Origin: Bradyrhizobium erythrophlei
Lineage (GTDB): Bacteria; Pseudomonadota; Alphaproteobacteria; Rhizobiales; Xanthobacteraceae
Reading direction: 5' to 3'
Assembly: GCA_900129675.1 (NCBI GenBank)
Contig: FSRD01000001.1
Coordinates: 6,995,501 to 7,059,500 of the forward strand
DNA length: 64,000 bases
The notes under the pieces were generated by a model that was not told where the DNA came from, made no database searches, and saw nothing but the letters and a program-made list of their open reading frames with translations. The position numbers and the translations under genes are program-made. Positions within the stretch are counted from its first letter, which is position 1. The number at the start of each line of letters is the position of its first letter. Shown piece by piece: positions 33,760 through 42,338 of this stretch.

Positions 33760-35877
33760 TCAGGACTGCATGGCGTGAAGCGCCGCGTAGCGGCCGCCCA
33801 GCCGCAGCAGGTCCTCATGGTTGCCGTCTTCGGTGATGCGTCCGCGTTCGATTGTCAGGATGCGATCGGCGACCCGCACCGCCATCAGCCGATGCGCGAT
33901 GATGAAGACGGTGCGGCCCTTCACGATCTGGCGCATGTTGTCGTGGATGATCTTCTCGCTTTCGTAGTCGAGCGCGCTGGTGGCTTCATCGAAGATCAGG
34001 ATACGCGGGTTCGTCACCAGCGCCCGCGCGATCGCGATGCGCTGACGCTGGCCGCCGGAAATCGTGCTGCCGCGTTCGCCGATCATGGTGTCGTAAGCGT
34101 CGGGCAATTCCAGGATGAAATCGTGGGCGCCGGCAAGGCGCGCGGCGGCGATGACGTCCTCGCTCGGCATCCCCGGATTGGCGAGCGCGATATTGTCGCG
34201 CACGGTCGCGTTGAACAGGACGTTGTCCTGCATGACGATGCCGATCTGCCGGCGCAGCCAGGAACTGTCGACCTGGGCGAGGTCGACGCCGTCGACAAAG
34301 ACCCGGCCGCTCTCCGGCACATAGAGCCGCTCGATCAGTTTTGCGAATGTGCTTTTTCCGGAGCCGGAGGAGCCGACGATGCCGACGACCTGGCCGGCGG
34401 CAATGTCGAGGGTCACATCCTTGAGAACTTCCGGCCCGTCGATGCGGTAGCGAAAGGTGACGTGCTCGAACCGGATGTCGCCGATCAGCTTAGGCAGGGC
34501 TGCTTTGGTCGCACTGTAGGACGGCTCGACCGGCGTGTTGAGGATATCGCCGAGCCGGGCGATCGACAGCCGGGCCTGATGAAAGTCCTGCCAAAGGCCG
34601 GCGAGCCGCAATACCGGCGCGCTGACGCGGCCCGCCAGCATGTTGAAGGCGACGAATTCGCCGACGGTGAGCGAGCCCTGGATCACGAGCTTGGCGCCGA
34701 AGAACAGAATCGCGGCCATCACCATCTTGTTGATGAACTGGATCGCCTGGCTGCCGACATTGCCGAGGTTGAGAACGCGAAAGCTCGCGCTGACGTAGCC
34801 GGCGAGCTGTTCTTCCCAGCGGCGCTGCACCTGGGGCTCGACCGCCATCACCTTCAGCGTCTCGATCCCGGCCACGGTTTCGACCAAAAATGCCTGGTTC
34901 TCCGCGCCGCGCTTGAATTTTTCGTCGAGCCGCGCCCGGAACAGTGGCGTCATGCCGGCGGAGACCGCGATGTAGAACGGCAGGCTCGCGATCACGACCC
35001 AGGTCAGAAACTGCGAATACAGGAACATCACCGCGAAAAACACGACGGTGAAGAATGCGTCGATCACGAGCGTCAGCGCCGAACCGGTCAGGAAGTTGCG
35101 GATATTTTCCAGTTCGCGCACGCGGGCGACGGAATCGCCGACCCGCCGCGCCTGGAAATAGGCCGACGGCAGCGCCAACAGATGCCGAAACAGCCGCGCG
35201 CCAAGTTCGACATCGATGCGGTTGGTGGTATGCGCGAACAGATAGGTCCGCAGCATTCCCAATAGTGTTTCGAACGCGGATATGGCGACGAGGCCGATGA
35301 TCAGCACGTTGAGCGTGCTCTCGCTGTGATGCACCAGCGTTTTGTCGATCACGACCTGGAAGAACAGTGGCGAGATCAACGCGAACAGTTGCAGGAAGAA
35401 CGAGAACAGGAAGACTTCACCGATCAGGCGGCGATATTTATGGATCGCGGTCACGAACCATGAGATGCCGAAGCGATTGGTAAGATCGCTTAAGGTGGCG
35501 CGCCGTGCCATGAAGACGAGGCGGCCGTCCCAGCGCTCCTCGAACGCCGCCCGCTCCAGCATTTCCGGGCGTCCGACCGAGGGATCGGATACCAGAACCT
35601 GATCGTCGGACGCCTTTCCGATCAGCAGGAAGCCGCCATCGCCAAGGCAGCCGATCGCGGGCAGCGGGCTTGTCGCAAGCTGGGCCCATTTGGTTTTGAC
35701 GACACGCGCCTTCAATCCAAAATCCTTCGCGCAGCGAAGCATTTCGGTGAGGCCGATCGGGATACCGCCGAAGCGGTGCTGGATTTGATCCGGTTCGGCC
35801 GCGACGCCCTGAATGCGCATGAGCATCACCAGCGCGGCGAGACCGGTATCGACCGGTCTTGTCTTTACATCATGCAT
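33760..35877 (-). CDS. HlyB-type ABC exporter of a type I secretion system
   Basis: 705 residues. The N-terminal 130 residues are a C39-like domain; where bacteriocin exporters have the catalytic Cys this one reads VDTGLAALVMLM, so it is a non-cleaving docking domain as in HlyB. Six membrane helices follow (about 155-440), then the ATPase: Walker A GSSGSGKST, signature ISGGQRQRIAIARAL, Walker B RILIFDEATSALD. GAGGAAACG precedes the ATG. It powers export of an unprocessed substrate with a C-terminal signal; the adjacent repeat protein is the obvious one. Confidence 0.92.
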   Translation of the reverse strand: MHDVKTRPVDTGLAALVMLMRIQGVAAEPDQIQHRFGGIPIGLTEMLRCAKDFGLKARVVKTKWAQLATSPLPAIGCLGDGGFLLIGKASDDQVLVSDPSVGRPEMLERAAFEERWDGRLVFMARRATLSDLTNRFGISWFVTAIHKYRRLIGEVFLFSFFLQLFALISPLFFQVVIDKTLVHHSESTLNVLIIGLVAISAFETLLGMLRTYLFAHTTNRIDVELGARLFRHLLALPSAYFQARRVGDSVARVRELENIRNFLTGSALTLVIDAFFTVVFFAVMFLYSQFLTWVVIASLPFYIAVSAGMTPLFRARLDEKFKRGAENQAFLVETVAGIETLKVMAVEPQVQRRWEEQLAGYVSASFRVLNLGNVGSQAIQFINKMVMAAILFFGAKLVIQGSLTVGEFVAFNMLAGRVSAPVLRLAGLWQDFHQARLSIARLGDILNTPVEPSYSATKAALPKLIGDIRFEHVTFRYRIDGPEVLKDVTLDIAAGQVVGIVGSSGSGKSTFAKLIERLYVPESGRVFVDGVDLAQVDSSWLRRQIGIVMQDNVLFNATVRDNIALANPGMPSEDVIAAARLAGAHDFILELPDAYDTMIGERGSTISGGQRQRIAIARALVTNPRILIFDEATSALDYESEKIIHDNMRQIVKGRTVFIIAHRLMAVRVADRILTIERGRITEDGNHEDLLRLGGRYAALHAMQS

Positions 35878-35892
35878 CGTTTCCTCGGCTAC

Positions 35893-35969
35893 GGGCCGCC
35901 CGCAGGACGCCTTGTTCTCGGGCGGGCCGAAATTTCAGGAGACCGCCGTGCGCCGGCCCGAAGGCCGGC
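35893..35969 (-). promoter_or_regulatory. Two GC-rich hairpins between the secreted protein and its transporter genes
   Basis: GGGCCGCCCG (35893-35902) pairs with CGGGCGGGCC (35919-35928) with one mismatch. A second perfect 7-bp stem (35952-35969) on the coding strand closes a TTCG loop (GCCGGCC-TTCG-GGCCGGC). They lie after the 1007-residue gene's stop and before hlyB. Partial termination or an mRNA-stability boundary would give more substrate than transporter. Confidence 0.5.
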
Positions 35970-35986
35970 ACGGTTCGATCGAACGA

Positions 35987-38900
35987 TCAACTCTGGCTGT
36001 GAGGGATGGCAATGTTCGGATGCTGGATATGAGCGTCGGCAATGACACTGCCGCCGATCTGGCCTGCTGGCGTCGCGAAGGACGAAGAGATGAGGTGGCT
36101 GAACGCCGTCGCCTGGTCTGCCAAGGATGCAGTCGCCTTCGGTGGATCGGCCACGAAGCTGACGCCGTGGGGGGAAGCGAAGTTGAAGCCCGGCGCGTTG
36201 TCGGCCGACAATAGCGGCGTGAACGCGCCGGTGGTCGGATCGACCTGACCGAACGCCTTTAGGCTTCCGACGGAGGCATAGTAGTCGTTGGTGTTCAGGC
36301 CCGTCGCGTGGAACGAGTAGGCCTTGTTAGTCGCGGTATCCGTCAACGTGAACGTACCGGACGTGGCACCCGGCTTGATGACGTCGTCGAGGCCGGCGTG
36401 GCCAGCGGTGACGCCCGCTATCGGCGTAAACGACACCGATTGCTGCGCGGTGCCGGCCTTGCTGATGTCGATGATCGCGCCATCGTCACCGCTGGTCAGC
36501 AGCAGGTCGCCATTCGGCGCCATTTTCAGCGAGTCCGGATCGTTCAGCGGTACCGTTTCGATCTGCCCGGTCACGGTATCGAGGCCGGCGACGCCGAAGG
36601 TCAGCACCGTCTTGGTGGTGAGGAGGCCGGCCGGGTGATCGCCCTGCACCAGTTGCACCAGCACCGGATCCCCGTTGTTGACCGGGTTGGTGTAGCTCAG
36701 GAACACCTTGTTGCCCTCGAACACCACGTCGTCATAGCCGCGGCTCGCCGACGAGTTCGCAAAACTGAGCGGGTCGGAGACGGTGTGCGTCTTCGGATCG
36801 ATCAGGGTCAGTGTCGGATTGCCGTCCTGATTTTGCAGCGCCCAGAGCTCTCCGGTGACGGGGTTGAACTTCAATCCGTCGACCGATCCCGGCAGTGAGT
36901 AAGAAAATTCGATATGGCCGGCCTTGTCGTATTGCACGATGGTGCTGGAGCCGCCGGCGCCGGTCGAGTCCGCGCCGTTGCCATATTCGATGAAGGTGAA
37001 GCCGTCACCGGTCGCAACCGAGTCAGGCTGGCTTGAACCATCGATCGGGGCATCGAACGTCTTGATCGCGCCGATCTGCGGCGAGGGGGCCGCGTTCTGA
37101 TCGGGGATAAAGACGACGCCGTGCGGCGAGCCGAAGGTGAAGCCCGGCGCATTGCTGGCAGAGACCAGCGCGGTGAATTGGCCGGTATTCTCGTCGACCT
37201 GGCCGAATGCGCCGAAGGCGCCGACCGAGGCGTAATAGGAGTTCGGGTCGAGGCCTGACATGTGCACCGACAGCACATGGCCGTCCTTTGCATCCGAGAT
37301 CAGGAACGTGCCGGAGGAGGCGGTTGGCTTGATGACATCGTCGAGCCCGGCATTGCCGATCGAGCCCCGGGGAATCCCCTGGATCGGGGTGAAGGCAATC
37401 GCCTGCTTCGCGGTGCCGGGGTTCTGGATGTCGATGATCGCGCCGTCGGCATTGCTGGAGAAGATCAGGTCGCCATTGGCGGCGAGCTTGAGCGAGTCCG
37501 GATCGGTCTGCGGCACCAGTTCGATCTCGCCGGTCACGGTGTCATAACCCATTGCGCCGTCGAGCAGCACCGGGGCGGTATGGAGCAATTGGCCGGGCTT
37601 CGGGTCCGGTCCGTTCAAGAGCTTGACGATGGTCGGATCGCCATTGCCGGTCGGATTGGTGTAACTGAGGTACACATTCTTGCCGTCGAACACGACGTCG
37701 TCATAGCCCCGCGTGGTCGAGGTGTTGGCATAGTCGAAATGTGCCGTGACCTTTTGCGTCTTGGGATCGATCAGCGACAGCGACGAGCGGCCGTCCTGGT
37801 TCTGCAGCGCCCAGACCATCCCGGTTTCGGGATTGTATTTTAAGCCGTCGACGGAGCCCTCAATCTGATAGGCATGCACGAAGTTTCCGGATTTGTCGTA
37901 CTGGATGATCGTGCTCGTGCCGGGTATGGCCCCCGTCGAGTCGACACCGTTGCCGTATTCGACGAACACAAATTTGCCGGCGATTGTGATCGAGTCGAGG
38001 CCGCTGACGCCGTTTGGCGTGCTCGCAAAGGTCTTGATGGAATCGACATGCGCCTGCGGCGGTGCGTTCTTGTCGGGCACGAACACGATACCGTGCGGGG
38101 AAGCAAAGTTGATGTCGCCGGCGTTGGCCGCGGAAACGAGCGGCGTAAAGATACCGGTGGTCGGATCGACCTGGCCGAACGCCTTCAGGCTTCCGACCGA
38201 CGCGTAGTAGTCGTTGACGTTCAGGCCGGTCGCGTGGAACGAATAGACTTTGTTGGTCTTGGTATCGGTAAGATAGAACGTGCCCGCGGTGGCCCTGGGC
38301 TTGATCACATCGTCGAGGCCAGCATTGTTCGGCGTCACGCCCTGGATGTTGGTAAAGGAAACCGTCTGGCCGGCCATTCCGGCATTGTGCACGTCGATGA
38401 TGGTGCCGTCGGCGCCGCTGGTCAGGAGCAGATCGCCGTTCGGCGTCAACTTCAGTGAGTCGGGATCAGATAGCGGTACGGTTTCGATCTTGCCGGTCAC
38501 GGTGTCGAAGCCGGTCGCGCCATCGGTCAGGATGGTCGACGTCAGCAGCAAGCCACTCAGGCGGTCGCCGTTGAGGAGTTCTACCAGTACCGGATCGCCG
38601 GCGCCGTTCGGGTTGGTGTAGCTGAGAAACACCTTGTCCCCTTTGAAGACGACATCGTCATAGCCGCTGGTGGGCGACGGATTGGCGAAGCTGAGCGGAC
38701 CCGTTACCTTGTGGGTTTTCGGATCGATCAGCGTAATCGTCGAGTTGCCGTCCTGGTTCTGAAGCGCCCAAATCTGGCCGGTGTACGGGTTTAATTTCAG
38801 TCCGTCGACGGAACCCGGGATGCTGTAGGTATGCTCGATATTCCCTGCTTTGTCGTACTGGATGATCGTGCTCGAACCGCCGGCGCCGGTGGAGTCCGCG

Positions 38901-39010
38901 CCGTTGCCGTATTCGACAAAGAACGTGCCGTCCGCTGTCGTGATGGAGTCGGGAGCGCTATCGCCATTCGGCGCCGCAGCGAATGTCTTGACGGTACCCA
39001 CAGAAGCCAT
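35987..39010 (-). CDS. Type I secreted protein with three ~320-residue repeats, non-RTX
   Basis: 1007 residues, ATG at 39010 after GAGGAGGATCGAAA. No N-terminal signal peptide. Three tandem units occupy about residues 5-322, 323-646 and 647-955. Each repeats the same landmarks: EYGNG-x-DSTGA, GSVDGLK-x-NP-x-TG, WALQNQDG, GYDDVVF, LSYTNP, DPDSLK, NAGLDDVIKP-like, YYASVG and SPHG. A 52-residue tail (956-1007), rich in Ala/Ser/Ile and ending IAIPHSQS, is probably the C-terminal secretion signal. No GGxGxD RTX nonapeptides are present. Short beta-strand-like segments around G/N turns suggest beta-propellers (inference). It leads the operon with hlyB and hlyD. Function unknown; adhesion or surface coating is possible. 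Confidence 0.85.
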   Translation of the reverse strand: MASVGTVKTFAAAPNGDSAPDSITTADGTFFVEYGNGADSTGAGGSSTIIQYDKAGNIEHTYSIPGSVDGLKLNPYTGQIWALQNQDGNSTITLIDPKTHKVTGPLSFANPSPTSGYDDVVFKGDKVFLSYTNPNGAGDPVLVELLNGDRLSGLLLTSTILTDGATGFDTVTGKIETVPLSDPDSLKLTPNGDLLLTSGADGTIIDVHNAGMAGQTVSFTNIQGVTPNNAGLDDVIKPRATAGTFYLTDTKTNKVYSFHATGLNVNDYYASVGSLKAFGQVDPTTGIFTPLVSAANAGDINFASPHGIVFVPDKNAPPQAHVDSIKTFASTPNGVSGLDSITIAGKFVFVEYGNGVDSTGAIPGTSTIIQYDKSGNFVHAYQIEGSVDGLKYNPETGMVWALQNQDGRSSLSLIDPKTQKVTAHFDYANTSTTRGYDDVVFDGKNVYLSYTNPTGNGDPTIVKLLNGPDPKPGQLLHTAPVLLDGAMGYDTVTGEIELVPQTDPDSLKLAANGDLIFSSNADGAIIDIQNPGTAKQAIAFTPIQGIPRGSIGNAGLDDVIKPTASSGTFLISDAKDGHVLSVHMSGLDPNSYYASVGAFGAFGQVDENTGQFTALVSASNAPGFTFGSPHGVVFIPDQNAAPSPQIGAIKTFDAPIDGSSQPDSVATGDGFTFIEYGNGADSTGAGGSSTIVQYDKAGHIEFSYSLPGSVDGLKFNPVTGELWALQNQDGNPTLTLIDPKTHTVSDPLSFANSSASRGYDDVVFEGNKVFLSYTNPVNNGDPVLVQLVQGDHPAGLLTTKTVLTFGVAGLDTVTGQIETVPLNDPDSLKMAPNGDLLLTSGDDGAIIDISKAGTAQQSVSFTPIAGVTAGHAGLDDVIKPGATSGTFTLTDTATNKAYSFHATGLNTNDYYASVGSLKAFGQVDPTTGAFTPLLSADNAPGFNFASPHGVSFVADPPKATASLADQATAFSHLISSSFATPAGQIGGSVIADAHIQHPNIAIPHSQS

Positions 39011-39247
39011 TTTCGATCCTCCTCGGTGATTGACCAGAGGCGCGCAAATGACATGGTGTAGACGACGACCGTGTGACGGTAAGCCGAATGAAATTTGGTC
39101 AAAAATGAGAAGGCAGGAACCCTTTCAAAAATAACGATGAGAAGGCCGGGAATTTTTCGGGCAGATTGAATCGTGGAAAAAGTCTGCCGTCGTCGCGGCA
39201 TACGATGCCGGAAAAGCTATCTAAAATTTATTTTCGCGATGACGGCG
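39011..39247. other. Upstream region of the type I secretion operon
   Basis: No gene. The stretch is AT-richer than its surroundings and should contain the leftward promoter of the repeat-protein gene. No specific operator was identified. Confidence 0.4.
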
Positions 39248-39445
39248 TCAGCGCCGGCCGGCGCTCAACGTGTTTGCAAACATTACACCGAGACAACTCA
39301 ACAACAAGATCGCGCCGGCCGCTAGCGGCAGGGCGGCAGGCCCAGCGCTGCCATGACGGCGGAAACCGCAACGACCGCGACGATCGCAAGCGCCAGCGCG
39401 CCACCGTCGACGAACAACCCGACCAGTTCCCGCAGCGGTAGCTAC
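39248..39445 (-). pseudogene. Remnant of a small two-helix membrane protein
   Basis: In one minus-strand frame LVGLFVDGGALALAIVAVVA then VSAVMAALGLP forms a membrane helix. In the next frame LAAGAILLLSCLGVMFANTL forms a second and ends at a stop at 39248. One indel near 39345 joins them. The upstream end is cut by the IS at 39475. Confidence 0.35.
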
Positions 39446-39474
39446 ACCGTCTTTAGCAACGCGACCGGGGTGCC

Positions 39475-40567
39475 TGTGTGTACCGAAAACCTCATCCGAG
39501 TGTGATGCCGCGTTGGAATCGCCTAAGCTGGCGGGATGATTGGCCTGTTCTGCTTCGCTCTGGCCGTCCTGGCCTCGCCATTCAAGTCGAAGGTACGGCT
39601 TGAAGCCGAGAACGTGGTGCTTCGACATCAATTGAATGTTTTGAGGCGGAGGCCGCGTGGTCGCGTTCGGCTCACCAACCATGATCGGTGGTTCTTTATC
39701 CAGCTGTATCGCTGGTTTCCAGCAATCCTGAAGGTTCTCGCAATCATCCGGCCCGAGACGCTCGTACGTTGGCACAGAGCCGGATTTCGCTGCTGCTGGC
39801 GTTGGAAGTCGCGCCCACACGGAGGGCGACCACAGATCGACACGGAGCTGCGCGTCTTGATCCAGCGGATGAGCATGGAGAATCCGCTTTGGGGTGCGCC
39901 ACGCATCCACGGCGAACTGCTCAAGCTCGGGTTTGAGGTCGCGCAGTCGAGCGTCGCCAAGTACATGGTCAAACGACGGGGGCCGCCGTGCCAGGGATGG
40001 CGAACCTTTTTGCATAACCACGCGCCGGACATTGCCGCCATGGACTTGTTGGTTGTCCCGACCATTGGCTTCGACCTGCTCTATGTCTTCATCATCGTGC
40101 GGCTCGATCGTAGGGACCTCGCGTGGATCAACGTCACAACCAACCCGACGGCGAAGTGGGTTGCACGTCAGTTGACCGAGGCCTTTCCTTGGGACGGGGC
40201 TCCGGGTTACACGATCCGAGACCGCGATCGGATCTACGGCACCGTCGTCACACGCCGATTGCGTGCCATGGGCATTCGGGACAAGCCTATTGCACCAGCC
40301 TCGCCCTGGCAGAACGCATATGCCGAAAGGCTGATCGGTTCGATCCGACGGGAATGCGTTGACCACGTCATTGTATTCAGCGAACGCCACCTCCGTCACT
40401 TACTGCTCTGTTACATGAAATATTACAATGGGACCCGCACGCATCTATCCCTGGGGAAAGATGCACCGGTCTCACGCGCCGTCGATCGCGCCGGGCACAT
40501 TCTTTGTCGCCCAATCTTAGGCGGACTCCACCACGGATACGCCCGGATTTAATTTACGACAGGCACA
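39475..40567 (+). mobile_element. Insertion sequence with integrase-core transposase, copy 2
   Basis: 1093 bp with the same tips as the copy at 6686-7777 (TGTGTGTACCGAAAA at the left, TTTACGACAGGCACA at the right) and the same orientation. No target duplication was seen (GGTGCC before, ACTCTC after). The two copies frame about 33 kb as direct repeats. Confidence 0.8.
39536..40552 (+). CDS. Integrase-core (rve) transposase of the IS, copy 2
   Basis: 338 residues, intact. The DDE blocks AAMDLLVVPT, IRDRDRIYGTVV and NAYAERLIGSIRRE match those of the copy at 6746, but about 60 residues differ across the protein. It has the same N-terminal helix-turn-helix and the same RCWRWKSRP-like basic patch. 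Both copies could still be active. Confidence 0.85.
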   Translation: MIGLFCFALAVLASPFKSKVRLEAENVVLRHQLNVLRRRPRGRVRLTNHDRWFFIQLYRWFPAILKVLAIIRPETLVRWHRAGFRCCWRWKSRPHGGRPQIDTELRVLIQRMSMENPLWGAPRIHGELLKLGFEVAQSSVAKYMVKRRGPPCQGWRTFLHNHAPDIAAMDLLVVPTIGFDLLYVFIIVRLDRRDLAWINVTTNPTAKWVARQLTEAFPWDGAPGYTIRDRDRIYGTVVTRRLRAMGIRDKPIAPASPWQNAYAERLIGSIRRECVDHVIVFSERHLRHLLLCYMKYYNGTRTHLSLGKDAPVSRAVDRAGHILCRPILGGLHHGYARI

Positions 40568-40783
40568 ACTCTCATGCGAACAGCTGGCTTCCGTAGCAGA
40601 TGCGGCGTTCCTAGGAATAATCTTCTTCAGTGACACACGGAACAGCAAACCGAAAGGAACATCGTGGTAGCTGCCTCGAAACCATTTTCGTAGGCCACGA
40701 AATGATCCTGAAACACAGGCCGTTAACAATCCCAGTTTTCGATAATGGCTTATTGCGGAGCTAAACCATGAACCGGGAAACAG
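40568..40783. other. No gene recognised
   Basis: Between the IS and the next small gene. Open frames on the minus strand show no recognisable product. Confidence 0.35.
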
Positions 40784-40978
40784 ATGGAATTGCAGTCGGG
40801 ACCCGCGCTTAAGATCAGCCAATTTGGAGCGGTTCGGTGCCCAAATCTGGTTGACAAGATTGGCATCGTTGTCGGCTTGAGCCGTCACAACACCGGTATC
40901 ACCGTGCTGTTCGATGGCGACAGAAGACCGACCTGCTTGCACAGGGGCTATATATCTTCAACATCTGAACAGCACTAA
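40784..40978 (+). CDS. Small conserved-type protein of unknown function
   Basis: 64 residues. The sequence FGAVRCPNLVDKIGIVVGLS, then TGITVLFDGDRRPTCLHRGY, looks like a small SH3/KOW-like beta-barrel with a conserved GxVVGxSR and VLFDGxxxPTxLHRxYI pattern seen in many small Bradyrhizobium proteins. No membrane segment. It stands alone after the IS. Function unknown. Confidence 0.6.
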   Translation: MELQSGPALKISQFGAVRCPNLVDKIGIVVGLSRHNTGITVLFDGDRRPTCLHRGYISSTSEQH

Positions 40979-41257
40979 GGCCGCCTTATCACGGATGCGC
41001 GTTCGGCTCATCCCGTCGCGCGCACGGTCGAAATCAGGCCGGACCTCACTTTAGAGAAGATTAAGAAATTGCGAGCATCCTCCCTACGATGAGTTGTGAT
41101 GTGAGACTGCTGCTCTCATCGTGCTCGATTTTATATTGTTTCCACGTTTAGGGCGCGCCCGATATGCGAGCGCGGCGATTGATCTTACGCCCGCATCTCG
41201 CGCGTTCATTCTCGGGCTGGCGTCACTAAGCTGTATGAGCCTCGGAAGGGCTATCGT
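40979..41257. other. No gene seen
   Basis: Intergenic region upstream of the PilZ gene, with no convincing promoter or RNA. Confidence 0.35.
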
Positions 41258-41500
41258 GTGGTTGAGACACGAATTGCGCCACGTCATCGGGTCAGGAAGT
41301 CGGCGGAGGTCGATTTCGGCGGCGACAAGATCCCTTGCATGATCCACGACATATCGATGACGGGGGCGGCACTAGAGTTCGCCTATTCGACCAAGACGAT
41401 CCCCGCCGCATTCACGTTGCTCGTACCAGAAAACCGTCTGAAGCTGTTGTGTCGTGTGGTCTGGCGAAACGATTTTCGGGTCGGTGTTGCATTCCAATGA
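41258..41500 (+). CDS. Single-domain PilZ protein
   Basis: 80 residues from a GTG start. It fits a PilZ domain: RIAPRHRVRKSAEVDFGGD with the RxxxR-like basic segment, then CMIHDISMTGAALEF (the D-x-S-x-x-G part of the c-di-GMP motif) and CRVVWRNDFRVGVAF at the end. PilZ proteins bind cyclic di-GMP and adjust motility, polysaccharide or secretion. The small single-domain form is abundant in Bradyrhizobium. The next gene starts 16 bases later. Confidence 0.75.
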   Translation: MVETRIAPRHRVRKSAEVDFGGDKIPCMIHDISMTGAALEFAYSTKTIPAAFTLLVPENRLKLLCRVVWRNDFRVGVAFQ

Positions 41501-41515
41501 GGGGGTGAATGAGAG

Positions 41516-41755
41516 ATGATCCCAAGCCCAACCAATGAACAATTAGCCCTCTTTGCGAAACGCGTCAGGCGCGCGATCAGCAATGAAAGGACCCGCCACC
41601 ATTTCGGAGTTTCGTCGGAGGAATATGTATTTACGTTGTTTCCCGACGTGGTGAGAACGCTTGAATGGATCGAGGCTGGAGGTGAGGCCGAAAATTGGTC
41701 ACCGCAAGGGCAACCACAGCGGCCGACATTGCGGAAGAAAGTCGGAGGTCAATAA
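41516..41755 (+). CDS. Small protein following the PilZ gene
   Basis: 79 residues with GAGGGGGTG upstream of the ATG. Charged and helical at the N-terminus (LALFAKRVRRAISNERTRHH), then SEEYVFTLFPDVVRTLEWIE; the C-terminus is disordered. No domain known. It is probably co-transcribed with the PilZ gene. Confidence 0.5.
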   Translation: MIPSPTNEQLALFAKRVRRAISNERTRHHFGVSSEEYVFTLFPDVVRTLEWIEAGGEAENWSPQGQPQRPTLRKKVGGQ

Positions 41756-41819
41756 GACATGCAAGCAGCCAATCTGCATCTTAGCGCTGCAAGGTAGCTG
41801 GGGCGCTCATCACATCGCG

Positions 41820-42044
41820 ATGCAGGTCGTCTCACTCCGTATCGTTCCGTTCATTGACTCTCAATCGCTGGAAGCGCGCGAGGGCCGGGAGGTTCTGCTT
41901 CGCGACAGCAGCGGCTTTCATCTCTATCTGACGGATGGTGATCCCACATCTGCTGCCGAGGAGCGGATCATAAGCCTTGAACTGCGGGAGGCGCTCATTT
42001 GGTTGAATGAGGCGCGAGAAGATCAGGGATCATTCTGGAGTTGA
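41820..42044 (+). CDS. Small protein of unknown function
   Basis: 74 residues from the ATG at 41820; the open frame extends farther upstream, across the end of the previous gene, but that part is a shadow. The sequence ends in an acidic amphipathic helix (RIISLELREALIWLNEARED). The ribosome-binding site is poor. Nothing in it identifies a function; the size and position suggest it belongs with the two preceding small genes. Confidence 0.45.
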   Translation: MQVVSLRIVPFIDSQSLEAREGREVLLRDSSGFHLYLTDGDPTSAAEERIISLELREALIWLNEAREDQGSFWS

Positions 42045-42338
42045 CTCCGGCGCTGCGTTTCGTAGGCCCTGCCATCGAAACGAGTGCTGGATTTGGCTCA
42101 GCATGGCGATGCCCCCGTCGGCATAGAGACCGTGACAATACCGCTGATCCGCTGCCACGGCGGTATTAAGCACCAATAGTTCGATTGGGGCCGGAGTTCG
42201 CCAGCCGGAACTTGTTTGCTCACCATTAAGCGACCGACGCGATAGTCGCGCCTCTTTACTATTTCTTGAATTCTGCAGCGGCTTAATTCCGCAATTGGAG
42301 AAGCAATTTGCCCCCGCTTGCGCAATCGGGCCCACCAG
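42045..42338. other. No gene seen
   Basis: No supported gene. It probably contains the promoter of the DUF2336 gene. Confidence 0.35.

Noticed and set aside
33751..35265. 504-codon plus-strand open frame
   Set aside because: It lies antisense to the HlyB-type gene, whose ATPase motifs are perfect; the plus-strand translation has no domain and reflects high-GC codon bias.
33760..35877. Possibility that the ABC protein processes the double-glycine peptides
   Set aside because: Its C39-like domain has Thr/Gly where the catalytic Cys should be, and its operon contains an obvious large substrate.
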